Shown piece after piece: positions 1 to 6,099 of a stretch of 14,348 bases of DNA. A model generated the notes under the pieces. It was not told the DNA's origin. It did no database searches and worked only from the letters and a program-made list of their open reading frames with translations. The translations under genes and the position numbers were made by a program. The stretch covers positions 1 through 14,348 of the forward strand of contig WQWK01000020.1 in NCBI GenBank assembly GCA_009785395.1. Reading direction: 5' to 3'. How positions within the stretch are numbered: the stretch's first letter is position 1; each line of letters starts with the position of its first letter. The stretch is from Conexibacteraceae bacterium. Lineage in GTDB: Bacteria > Actinomycetota > Thermoleophilia > Solirubrobacterales > Solirubrobacteraceae.

Positions 1-161
1 GCCACGATCAGGAAAACCGGGATCAGAGCGAGCCGTACCAGCCCGATCGCGTTCGGGAGGGTCAGCGGGCGCAGTGGCTGATCGGAGCGCGTCGCCTCCG
101 GGTTGGGGCCGGATCGATCGATGCCGAGCAGGCGTCTGGTACTCAGTCGACGCCGCGCCAC
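1..161 (-). CDS. CDP-alcohol phosphatidyltransferase family protein, N-terminal part (runs off left edge)
   Basis: Reading the minus strand leftwards past the end of proS gives an open frame up to the window edge. It contains LPNAIGLVRLALIPVF, the first membrane segment and its preceding motif in the CDP-alcohol phosphatidyltransferase family (phosphatidylglycerophosphate synthase PgsA, or the actinobacterial cardiolipin synthase of the same fold). These membrane enzymes transfer a phosphatidyl group from CDP-diacylglycerol, the product of cdsA in this window. The catalytic CDP-alcohol signature lies outside the window, so PgsA cannot be told from its paralogues. The start is uncertain: a GTG at 161-159 fits best and would overlap the last codons of proS by 19 nt. 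No ATG and no clear ribosome binding site is present, and about 35 poorly conserved residues precede the motif. The family call is fairly safe; the start and exact function are not. Confidence 0.6.
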   Translation of the reverse strand, partial: MARRRLSTRRLLGIDRSGPNPEATRSDQPLRPLTLPNAIGLVRLALIPVFLIV

Positions 162-1834
162 AGCTCAGCGACCGCCGAGGCCGCACCCTCCAAGGGGAGC
201 GCGCGCGTCTCCCGCCCCCGGCGCACCTGCACCTCGAGCTCGCCCGACTGCAGCGTCCGGCGCCCGACCGTGACGCGCAGCGGGCAGCCCAGCAGCTCGG
301 CATCAGCAAACTTCTCTCCTGGGCCGGCGTCGCGCTCGTCGTAGAGCGTGTCGAGTCCCTCGAACTGCAGCTCGTCGTAGAGCCTGTCGGACAGCTCGCG
401 CTCCTCACTTCCGGGCTTGCCGAGCGTGACCAGATGGATATCGAAGGGGGCCATCGCCCGCGGCCACGAGATGCCCTGCTCGTCGGCGTACTGCTCGATT
501 GCGGCCGCCGCCGTGCGCGCCGGACCGAACCCGTAGCAGCCCATCCAGATCAGCTGGGCTGCCCCGCTCGAGTCAAGGTAGGTGGCTCCGAACGGCTCGG
601 TGTAGCGGACGCCGAGCTTGAAGATGTTGCCGACCTCGATCGCGGGCTCGATACGCACCGCCTGACCAGCGATCGTGTCGCCGGGGGCGACGCTGCGCAC
701 ATCTGCGCGCTCGAAGTTGAAGTCGCGTCCCGGAACCACCCCGCGCAGGTGGGTGTCGGGGCGGTTGGCGCCGACGACGTAGCCACCGGCATCGGTCGCG
801 ACCGCGTCATCAAGCACGATCCGGGCCTGCGCTCCCACCGGCCCGATGAAGCCCGCCGGCCCCAGCTTGTCCTCGATCTCGTCCGCGCGCGCCTGGCGGA
901 ACGTGGACCCGAGCGCGAGCGCGAGCTTGATGTCGTTGACGCGGTGGTCCCCGCGGACCACGACGAGCACAAAGCTCTCGTCGCTGAGCAGCACCACCGG
1001 GAAAGCCTTCAGCGTTGCGCCCTCGGCAACACCCAGCTGGTCGGCCAGCAGCGCCATCGTGTGCGCGCCCGGAGTGTGCACCTCCTCCGGCGCGTCGAGC
1101 GCGGGCGGCAGCACGACGGGCACGGGATCGGCCGAGGCGACCTCGATGTTCGCCGCATAGCCCGGTGCAAGCACCACGTCGTTTTCCCCGGCCGCACATG
1201 GCGCCATGTACTCATCGGCGCCGTGCCCGCCCATCATCCCGACGTCAGCCTTGACGCGGTACCACTCGACCCCGCAGCGCTCGAGCATGCGCTCGTACGC
1301 CTGCGCGTGCTTGTCGTAGGAGCGCTCCATGCCCTCCGTGTCGCGGTCGAAGCTGTAGGAGTCCTTCATGATGAACTCGCGCGTCCGCAGGACGCCGGCG
1401 CGCGGGCGCGGCTCATCGCGCTCCTTGATCTGAAAGTGGTAGAGGATCTGCGGCAGGTCCCGGTAGGAGCGCATCGTCGTGGTGGCATGAGTGGTCACAA
1501 CCTCCTCGGAGGTCATCCCCAGAACCATGTCGGCGTCGCGGCGATCCTTGAGCTTGAACAGCTCGTCGATCTCGTAGCGGCCGCTGCGCCGCCACAGATC
1601 GGCGGGCTGCATGACGGGCATCAGGATCTCCTGACCGCCGATCGCGTCCATCTCCTCGCGCACGATCGCGACGATCCGCTGATGCGTGCGCCATCCGGCC
1701 GGCAGCCAGCTCCAGAGGCCGGATCCGACCTGCCGGATCAGGCCGGCACGCACCATGAGCTTGTGGCTGAGTGCCTCCGCGTCGGCCGGTGGGTCACGCT
1801 CGGTGGGCAGGAGGTATTCGGATAGGCGGGGCAT
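143..1834 (-). CDS. proS: Prolyl-tRNA synthetase, bacterial type with inserted editing domain
   Basis: Cytoplasmic class II aminoacyl-tRNA synthetase that charges tRNA-Pro with proline. The product has 563 residues, the usual length for the bacterial form. The N-terminal motif 1 region (about 24-75) is followed by motif 2 with [17 protein letters not shown] (138-154). A YbaK-like editing insertion (about 225-385) normally clears mischarged Ala-tRNA. Motif 3 is [16 protein letters not shown] (433-448), with the ATP-binding Arg at 440. A C-terminal anticodon-binding domain starts near 462 ([12 protein letters not shown]). Motif 3 reads GFGPAR where many homologues have GIGVSR, a mild variation. 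I chose ATG at 1834. A TTG three codons upstream would overlap the putative -10 hexamer, and an AGGTAGG lies about 10 nt before this ATG. The gene is divergent from sod (103 nt gap) and overlaps the start of the next minus-strand gene. The identification is secure. Confidence 0.97.
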   Translation of the reverse strand: MPRLSEYLLPTERDPPADAEALSHKLMVRAGLIRQVGSGLWSWLPAGWRTHQRIVAIVREEMDAIGGQEILMPVMQPADLWRRSGRYEIDELFKLKDRRDADMVLGMTSEEVVTTHATTTMRSYRDLPQILYHFQIKERDEPRPRAGVLRTREFIMKDSYSFDRDTEGMERSYDKHAQAYERMLERCGVEWYRVKADVGMMGGHGADEYMAPCAAGENDVVLAPGYAANIEVASADPVPVVLPPALDAPEEVHTPGAHTMALLADQLGVAEGATLKAFPVVLLSDESFVLVVVRGDHRVNDIKLALALGSTFRQARADEIEDKLGPAGFIGPVGAQARIVLDDAVATDAGGYVVGANRPDTHLRGVVPGRDFNFERADVRSVAPGDTIAGQAVRIEPAIEVGNIFKLGVRYTEPFGATYLDSSGAAQLIWMGCYGFGPARTAAAAIEQYADEQGISWPRAMAPFDIHLVTLGKPGSEERELSDRLYDELQFEGLDTLYDERDAGPGEKFADAELLGCPLRVTVGRRTLQSGELEVQVRRGRETRALPLEGAASAVAELWRGVD

Positions 1835-1842
1835 GGCGAGCA

Positions 1843-1848
1843 AGCCTA
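1843..1848 (-). promoter_or_regulatory. Putative -10 element for proS (near-leaderless)
   Basis: TAGGCT on the minus strand matches the actinobacterial TAnnnT -10 consensus. Exactly 8 nt separate it from the proS ATG, so transcription would start 0-2 nt before the codon. No TTGACA-like -35 is visible about 17 nt upstream. The same geometry occurs before ispG. The call rests on motif and spacing only, and the overlapping AGGTAGG could instead act as a weak ribosome binding site. Confidence 0.4.
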
Positions 1849-1862
1849 CCTACGCGCCTGGC

Positions 1863-1888
1863 GCACCGGCGTCCGGCCGAGCCGGTGC
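1863..1888. repeat. Inverted repeat in the proS-sod divergent gap, candidate operator
   Basis: GCACCGGC (1863-1870) and GCCGGTGC (1881-1888) are a perfect 8-bp inverted repeat with a 10-nt spacer. Two more outward positions give 9 of 10 matched. It lies between two divergent genes, so a terminator is unlikely. It sits just upstream of TGATAGAAC (1891-1899), a possible extended -10 for sod, and so would cover the -35 area. A dimeric regulator site is an inference; no known operator consensus was recognised. Confidence 0.4.
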
Positions 1889-1890
1889 TC

Positions 1891-1899
1891 TGATAGAAC
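1891..1899 (+). promoter_or_regulatory. Possible extended -10 for sod
   Basis: TGATAGAAC combines a TGn extension with TAGAAC, which matches TATAAT at four of six positions. It lies 38 nt before the sod start codon. There is no recognisable -35; the inverted repeat at 1863-1888 occupies that position. The evidence is weak, but this is the best candidate in the gap. Confidence 0.3.
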
Positions 1900-1927
1900 G
1901 GAATCTCCCGAGAGAGACCCCGGAGAC

Positions 1928-1932
1928 AGGAG
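1928..1932 (+). promoter_or_regulatory. Ribosome binding site of sod
   Basis: AGGAG lies 5 nt before the ATG at 1938. It fixes the start and rules out the longer in-frame reading that begins inside the proS region. Confidence 0.75.
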
Positions 1933-1937
1933 CGACC

Positions 1938-2531
1938 ATGGCCTTCACCGTCCCAGCACTCCCCTACGCGTTCGATGCGCTCGAGCCCCACATCGACGCG
2001 CAGACGATGGAGATTCATCACGACAAGCACCACGCTGCCTACGTGACCAACGGCAACAAGGCGATTGAAGGGACCGAGTGGGCCGAAAAGACCGCTGAGG
2101 AGATCCTCACCTCGCCGGGAGCGCTCGAGGTTCCGGCGATCAGGAACAACATCGGCGGCCACTACAACCACACGCTCTTCTGGGAGTCCCTCAGCCCGAG
2201 CGGCGGCGGTGAGCCCACCGGCGCGCTGGCCGACGCGATCAACTCAGCCTTCGGCTCGTTCTCCGAGTTCCAGGAGAAGGCGAACGCGGCCGGGGTCGCG
2301 CGCTTCGGCTCCGGCTGGTGGTGGCTCGTCGCCGGCGGCGGTGGTGTCGAACTGATCTCGACGCCGAACCAGGACACCCCGCTCATCGACCGCAAGACGC
2401 CCCTCGTCGGCGTGGACGTCTGGGAGCACGCCTACTACCTCAAGTACCAGAACCGGCGGCCCGAGTACCTGGCCGCGATCTGGAACGTGATCAACTGGGA
2501 CAAGGTCGCGGAGCGGTTCGCCGCTGCGTAG
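1938..2531 (+). CDS. sodA: Superoxide dismutase, Fe/Mn family, Mn-type signature
   Basis: Converts superoxide to hydrogen peroxide and oxygen. With 197 residues and no signal peptide, it is a full-length cytoplasmic enzyme. The four metal ligands are visible: His27 (MEIHHDKHH), His78 (HYNHTLFW), Asp160 and His164 (VDVWEHAYY). The outer-sphere glutamine is in the Mn position (NQD, 144-146) and glycines (GGHYNH, 73-78) stand where Fe enzymes carry the glutamine. Manganese or cambialistic use is therefore more likely than iron; this is inferred from family rules. The start is set by ATG at 1938 with AGGAG 5 nt upstream. The gene is divergent from proS and followed by a large hairpin at 2545-2615. 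A pairing with the downstream flavoprotein cassette, which could make reactive oxygen, is conceivable but unproven. Confidence 0.95.
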   Translation: MAFTVPALPYAFDALEPHIDAQTMEIHHDKHHAAYVTNGNKAIEGTEWAEKTAEEILTSPGALEVPAIRNNIGGHYNHTLFWESLSPSGGGEPTGALADAINSAFGSFSEFQEKANAAGVARFGSGWWWLVAGGGGVELISTPNQDTPLIDRKTPLVGVDVWEHAYYLKYQNRRPEYLAAIWNVINWDKVAERFAAA

Positions 2532-2544
2532 GTCCTGGGTCAGA

Positions 2545-2615
2545 GAGGCCCCTGGGCCCTTTCCTCCGCAGCCTGGTTAGAGGCAAGGCTGCTTCGGGCA
2601 GGACCCAGGGGCCTC
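2545..2615 (+). terminator. Large stem-loop after sod, probable terminator or processed 3' structure
   Basis: The left arm 2545-2559 and the right arm 2601-2615 (GGACCCAGGGGCCTC) pair at 14 of 15 positions. Nested inside, GCAGCCT (2568-2574) pairs with AGGCTGC (2586-2592). The hairpin starts 13 nt after the sod stop codon. No T-tract follows (CTCCTT only), as is common for high-GC terminators. The right arm can also pair with CCTGGGTC at 2534-2541, so two folds compete. It fills most of the 113-nt gap before the acetyltransferase gene. Confidence 0.55.
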
Positions 2616-2644
2616 CTCCTTGACACGAGCGCCATGCTGAAGGC

Positions 2645-2959
2645 ATGCGAGTCGAAGTCACGGACAACACCGCGCGGGAGCGCTACGAGGCGATCGTCGA
2701 CGGGGAGCTTGCCGGCTTCGCCCAATACCAGCTGCGCGACGGAGAGATCACCATCTACCACACGGAGGTCGACCCGAGATACGAGGGCCAGGGTGTCGGC
2801 AGCCAGCTTGTGCACATGGCGCTCGACGACATCGCCGACCGCGGCCTGGAGCTGGTGCCGCTGTGCCCGTTCGTCGCCGCCTACGTGCGGCGGCACGCCG
2901 ACGAGTATCTCGACCTGGTGCCCGCGCGCATGCGCGAGAAGGTGCACGCTCGCAGCTGA
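2645..2959 (+). CDS. Small GNAT-fold N-acetyltransferase, COG2388 / YjdJ type
   Basis: A 104-residue minimal GNAT domain. The central YHTEVDPRYEGQGVGSQLV (38-56) includes the acetyl-CoA pyrophosphate loop EGQGVGS. VPLCPFVAAYVRRHADEY (71-88) is the hallmark C-terminal block of the COG2388 family, with the conserved Cys74 near where CoA sits in family structures. The substrate is unknown for most members, so no target is assigned. The ATG at 2645 starts the conserved domain sensibly, but the upstream GAAGG is only 1 nt away and is a poor binding site, so translation may be weak or the start leaderless. It lies downstream of sod beyond a hairpin and converges on ispG with a 34-nt gap. The family call is confident; the function is not known. 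Confidence 0.88.
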   Translation: MRVEVTDNTARERYEAIVDGELAGFAQYQLRDGEITIYHTEVDPRYEGQGVGSQLVHMALDDIADRGLELVPLCPFVAAYVRRHADEYLDLVPARMREKVHARS

Positions 2960-2964
2960 GCGTG
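2945..2964. terminator. Hairpin at the convergent acetyltransferase/ispG junction
   Basis: CACGCTC (2945-2951) and GAGCGTG (2958-2964) form a perfect 7-bp stem with a 6-nt loop. The hairpin spans the acetyltransferase stop codon (2957-2959) and lies 30 nt from the end of ispG. No T-tract follows on either strand. Its position between convergent genes suits a bidirectional terminator, but the stem is short for GC-rich DNA and chance cannot be excluded. Confidence 0.35.
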
Positions 2965-2993
2965 AGCAGCGGTAGCGGAGCGGTGAGATGCGG

Positions 2994-4271
2994 TCAGGCG
3001 CGCGTGAAGCGGCGCCCGGCCACGGGCGAGACGGACTCGTCCAGCTGCACGGCGTCCCGCTGTGAGGCGTCCGGCTGCACGATGTCCGGAGCGTCGGCCG
3101 CTGCCGCAGCCTCGAGCGCGGCCAGGCGTTCGGGCGTCATCGCGGTGTCGTCCTCGTTCTCGGCCAGCCACTGCCGCGCCGCGGCCGCGCTGGCCTCGTC
3201 GACCACCACGCGCTTGCCGGCCGCGTAGTACTTGTCGATCTCGACGAACAGCTCATCGACCAGGTTCCCGGTCTCGACCTTGCGGATCATCTCGCCCTTG
3301 GCGTAGATCGCGCCGGCGTCCTTGGCCCCGGTGATGCCGAAGTCCGCATGGCGCGCCTCGCCGATGCCATTGACCGCGCAGCCGAGCACGGACACGACGA
3401 TCGGATCCTCGTAGTCCTCCAGGCGCCGCTCGACCTCGGCGACGACGGAGTCCATGTCGAACTGCAGCCTCCCGCAGGTCGGGCACGCGATCAGCTCCGG
3501 CCCCTTCCGCCGCAGGCGCAGCGCCTTGAGGATCTCCCAGGCGACCTTCACCTCCTCCTCGGCATGGAAGGTCGAGAGCGAGATCCGGATCGTGTCGCCG
3601 ATGCCGTCGGCCAGCAGCGTTCCGAGCCCGACCGCCGACTTCAGCGAGCCCGACCACTTGGTGCCGGCCTCGGTGACGCCGAGATGCAGCGGGTACGGGA
3701 TCCGCTGCGACAGCATCCGGTTGGAGTGGATCGTGTTGGGTACGCTCGTCGACTTCATCGAAACCTTGAAGTCCGTGAACTCGAGGCGCTCCATCAGGTC
3801 GACGAACTCGGTGGCCGCGGTGACGAGCGCCTCGACCGGGTTCTCGTACTCCAGATCGCGCAGGTGCGCGGGCAGCGACCCGGAGTTGACGCCGATGCGG
3901 ATCGGCGTGCCGAGCTGCTTTGCCTTGGCGACCACCTCGGCGACCTTGTCGGCACCGCCGATGTTGCCGGGGTTGATGCGAATGCAGTGGGCGCCGGCGT
4001 CGAGCGCCTTCAGCGCCAGCGTGTAGTTGAAATGGATGTCGGCGATGATCGGGATCGGCGACTCGCGCACGATCGTCCTGAGCGCCTGCACATCCTGGTC
4101 GCGCGGAACGGCGCAGCGGACGATGTCAGCGCCGGCCTCGGCGACGCGCCTGATCTGCGCCAGCGTCGCCTCCAGGTCGGCGGTCTCTGTCTTGGTCATG
4201 GTCTGAACGGCGACCGGCGCGCCGCCGCCGATCGGGACGCCGCCGACGTGGATCTGGTTCTTGGAGGCCAT
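2994..4271 (-). CDS. ispG: 4-hydroxy-3-methylbut-2-en-1-yl diphosphate synthase (MEP pathway)
   Basis: Cytoplasmic [4Fe-4S] enzyme of the MEP isoprenoid pathway. It reduces methylerythritol cyclodiphosphate to HMBPP. The product has 425 residues. An N-terminal TIM barrel (about 1-250, with RIGVNSGSLP at 125-134 and the conserved block from LGVTEAG) precedes the cluster domain. Cluster ligands are Cys263 and Cys266 (CPTCGR), Cys298 and Glu305, matching the E. coli ligands with a constant offset of 7. The usual NGPGE reads NGIGE here. After the catalytic core (about residue 357) there is a roughly 65-residue tail, partly acidic and Ala-rich, beyond the usual 360-380 length. The start is ATG at 4271; no ribosome binding site is seen, but a TAGACT lies 8 nt upstream. 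It is divergent from the flavoprotein cassette and convergent with the acetyltransferase. It works with dxr, also in this window. The identification is secure. Confidence 0.97.
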   Translation of the reverse strand: MASKNQIHVGGVPIGGGAPVAVQTMTKTETADLEATLAQIRRVAEAGADIVRCAVPRDQDVQALRTIVRESPIPIIADIHFNYTLALKALDAGAHCIRINPGNIGGADKVAEVVAKAKQLGTPIRIGVNSGSLPAHLRDLEYENPVEALVTAATEFVDLMERLEFTDFKVSMKSTSVPNTIHSNRMLSQRIPYPLHLGVTEAGTKWSGSLKSAVGLGTLLADGIGDTIRISLSTFHAEEEVKVAWEILKALRLRRKGPELIACPTCGRLQFDMDSVVAEVERRLEDYEDPIVVSVLGCAVNGIGEARHADFGITGAKDAGAIYAKGEMIRKVETGNLVDELFVEIDKYYAAGKRVVVDEASAAAARQWLAENEDDTAMTPERLAALEAAAAADAPDIVQPDASQRDAVQLDESVSPVAGRRFTRA

Positions 4272-4279
4272 TGCCAGGC

Positions 4280-4285
4280 AGTCTA
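4280..4285 (-). promoter_or_regulatory. Putative -10 element for ispG (near-leaderless)
   Basis: TAGACT on the minus strand fits TAnnnT and is followed by exactly 8 nt and then the ispG ATG. No Shine-Dalgarno sequence is present in those 8 nt, which supports a leaderless or nearly leaderless transcript. No clear -35 is visible. The arrangement copies that of proS. Confidence 0.45.
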
Positions 4286-4326
4286 GAGATCGACCGCGCC
4301 TGACTCGGATCGGCGAGACTTAAACG

Positions 4327-4932
4327 ATGGAGGCAGGCGCTGAACTGGTGGCCCGTGCGCGGCTGATCTGCGGCGAGCAGCACGTGATCACCGCTCCTGC
4401 CGCGCTCTCCGTCTTCCGCTCGGACGGCCTGCGGCGCGAAGGGCCGCTGCCGCTGGCGGCGATCCTGCCGGGCGGCGCGCCCGAGGTCACCAGCGTCGTC
4501 GCGGCATGCGTGGCCACGGGCATGCCCTACGCGGTCCGCGGCGCCGGCACGAGCGACCGCGGCGGGGCGCTGCCCGTCGCCGACGGCGTCCTGATCGTGC
4601 TCACGCGCATGCGGCGGATGGTCGCAGCGAGCGCGGCCGACGACGAGATCACCGTCGAGCCCGGCGTGCCGCCGGCCGCCCTCGGGCAGGCGGTGCAGGC
4701 GGCGCGCTGGTTCGAGGGACCTGACCCGCCGATCGGGACCGTCGGCGGGCACATCGCCGAAACCCCCGGCATCACCAACGTCGGCGGCCTCGATGTCGTC
4801 CAGCCCGACGGGAGGTTCGTGCGCCTGCGGGCGCGCGATCCCGGCTATGACCTGATCGGCGCGTTCCCCGGATCGCGCGGCAGGGCCGGGATCGCGGTCG
4901 CGATCACACTGCGAGCGCTGCCGCCAGGGTGA
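4327..4932 (+). CDS. glcD: GlcD-like FAD-binding (PCMH) domain protein, lacks the C-terminal oxidase domain
   Basis: A 201-residue protein corresponding to the flavin-binding half of the glycolate/D-lactate oxidase subunit GlcD. Recognisable pieces are LPGGAPEVTSVVAAC (47-61), VRGAGTSDRGGALPV (70-84), VEPGV (110-114), PDPPIGTVGGHIAE (132-145), and a final block GYDLIGAFPGSRGRAGI (173-189). In the family the last block reads GSEGTLGI. The segment between GGHIAE and the LDVV strand is about a dozen residues shorter than usual. The protein stops just where the FAD-linked oxidase C-terminal domain (about 250 residues) should begin; full GlcD has 450-500 residues. The frame is otherwise intact and ends 7 nt before the GlcE-like gene. 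It may be a reduced non-catalytic subunit or a decaying gene, so the gene symbol indicates homology only. ATG at 4327 is the first plausible start; no ribosome binding site is evident. Confidence 0.72.
   Translation: MEAGAELVARARLICGEQHVITAPAALSVFRSDGLRREGPLPLAAILPGGAPEVTSVVAACVATGMPYAVRGAGTSDRGGALPVADGVLIVLTRMRRMVAASAADDEITVEPGVPPAALGQAVQAARWFEGPDPPIGTVGGHIAETPGITNVGGLDVVQPDGRFVRLRARDPGYDLIGAFPGSRGRAGIAVAITLRALPPG
4926..4932 (+). promoter_or_regulatory. Ribosome binding site of the glcE-like gene, overlapping the previous stop
   Basis: AGGGTGA includes the TGA stop of the GlcD-like gene and ends 7 nt before the ATG at 4940. This supports the chosen start and suggests translational coupling between the two subunits. 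Confidence 0.55.
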
Positions 4933-4939
4933 CACACCT

Positions 4940-6097
4940 ATGAGCGCAAGCACGGCGAACGGCAGCGTCATACCGCGCAGCCTCAGTGAGGCCGCCGCCG
5001 CGCTTGCGGGCGCGGCGGCGCGGAAGCGACCCGTGCGGATCGTCGGCGGCGCCACCAAGCTCGGCTGGGGCGGCATCCCGCCTCCGGACGCATTGCAGTT
5101 GCAGACAGCCCATCTGGATCGCGTCGTCGTCCAGGGAGACGGCGAGACGGCCACGCTCTCGGCCGGGACGCCGCTCGTGCGCGCGCAGGCGATCCTCGCG
5201 CGCAGCGGGCGGATGTTCGCCGCAGACCCGCACCTGGGCCTTGGCCAGCGCCCCGCCGCGACCGTCGGCGGCGTCATCGCCACCGCCGACAGCGGCCCGC
5301 TCAGCCACCGTTACGGCCCGGTGCGCGACCAGGTCATCGGCATCACGGCCGCGATCAGCGACGGCACCCTGATCCGCACCGGCCCGCGCAGCAGCGCACA
5401 GCAGGACGGCTACGACGTCGCGAAGCTGCTGACCGGCTCCTACGGGACGCTCGGGGTGATCCTCACGGTCGACGTGCGCCTGCGCCCGTTGCCCACTCAA
5501 ACCGCGACGGCACTCGGCTCGAGCGCCGATCCCGATGCGCTGCAGCGGGCGGTCACGGCGATCGGGGCCGCTCATCCTGGCCTCGAGGCCTTCGATGTCG
5601 CGTGGCGGGAGGGTCGCGGCGGCCTGCTCGCCCAGCTCACCGGATCCGAAGCCAGCGTCCGCGCGGAGGCCGTCGCCGAGACGATGTCCGGGTGCGGGCT
5701 GGAAGCCGCACCCGTGCGCGCTATTGATGCGGACCTGTGGGCGCGCCAGCGGGCCGGACAGCGCTCGGCTGAGCGCGCGGTCATGCGCGTGCACGCTCGC
5801 CGCGAGGAGCTGAGCGCGGTGCTCGCGCTCGCGGACGAGGTCGGCGCGACGCTGGTCGGCCGAGCCGCACTCGGCATCGCCTACCTCGCCCTCGGTGTGG
5901 ACCGGATCGCGGCCGCGCGCACCGGCCTGCCGGCGGGCACACCGGCCGTGGTTACCGACATCCCCCCTGCTGCCCGGGGAGCGGTGGATGCATGGGGTGT
6001 CACAAGCGGACCCCAGCTGGAGCTGATGCGCGCCGTCAAGCAGCGCTTCGATCCGGCTGGGATTTGCAACCCGGGCATCTTCGTGGGCAGCATCTGA
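4940..6097 (+). CDS. glcE: GlcE-like FAD-binding oxidoreductase subunit
   Basis: A 385-residue flavoprotein of the GlcE type, the second flavin subunit of membrane-associated glycolate oxidase. The N-terminal PCMH FAD-binding domain spans about 10-185. It shows VRIVGGATKLGWGG (32-45), LSAGTPL (73-79), the TVGGVIATADSGPLSHRYG block (108-126) and GSYGTLGVILTVDVRLRPLP (166-185). The C-terminal cap domain ends in MRAVKQRFDPAGICNPG (363-379), the family's closing motif. Unlike the gene before it, both domains and all key motifs are intact. It sits 7 nt after the GlcD-like stop and 2 nt before the GlcF-like start, so the three form one operon. Glycolate is the likeliest substrate by homology, but D-lactate or another 2-hydroxyacid cannot be excluded. 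The catalytic base of the complex normally lies in GlcD, which is truncated here, so the activity of the set is uncertain. Confidence 0.85.
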   Translation: MSASTANGSVIPRSLSEAAAALAGAAARKRPVRIVGGATKLGWGGIPPPDALQLQTAHLDRVVVQGDGETATLSAGTPLVRAQAILARSGRMFAADPHLGLGQRPAATVGGVIATADSGPLSHRYGPVRDQVIGITAAISDGTLIRTGPRSSAQQDGYDVAKLLTGSYGTLGVILTVDVRLRPLPTQTATALGSSADPDALQRAVTAIGAAHPGLEAFDVAWREGRGGLLAQLTGSEASVRAEAVAETMSGCGLEAAPVRAIDADLWARQRAGQRSAERAVMRVHARREELSAVLALADEVGATLVGRAALGIAYLALGVDRIAAARTGLPAGTPAVVTDIPPAARGAVDAWGVTSGPQLELMRAVKQRFDPAGICNPGIFVGSI

Positions 6098-6099
6098 CG

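Noticed and set aside
74..1825. A 583-codon open frame on the plus strand opposite proS
   Set aside because: It is the high-GC mirror of proS. Its translation is Arg/Ala/Leu-rich with no recognisable domain, and it has no ribosome binding site, whereas the minus strand encodes a complete ProRS.
2620..2625. TTGACA, a perfect -35 hexamer before the acetyltransferase gene
   Set aside because: A -10 at normal spacing would fall on the start codon itself, and the sequence there (GCATGC) does not resemble one, so it cannot drive this gene from its ATG.
3348..4286. A 312-codon open frame opposite ispG
   Set aside because: It is an antisense shadow of a fully conserved ispG, with low-complexity composition typical of the reverse frame.
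5992..6099. An N-terminal extension of the glcF frame back to 5992
   Set aside because: These codons lie inside the conserved end of glcE in another frame and encode nothing resembling GlcF. ATG at 6100 directly precedes the first cysteine motif.
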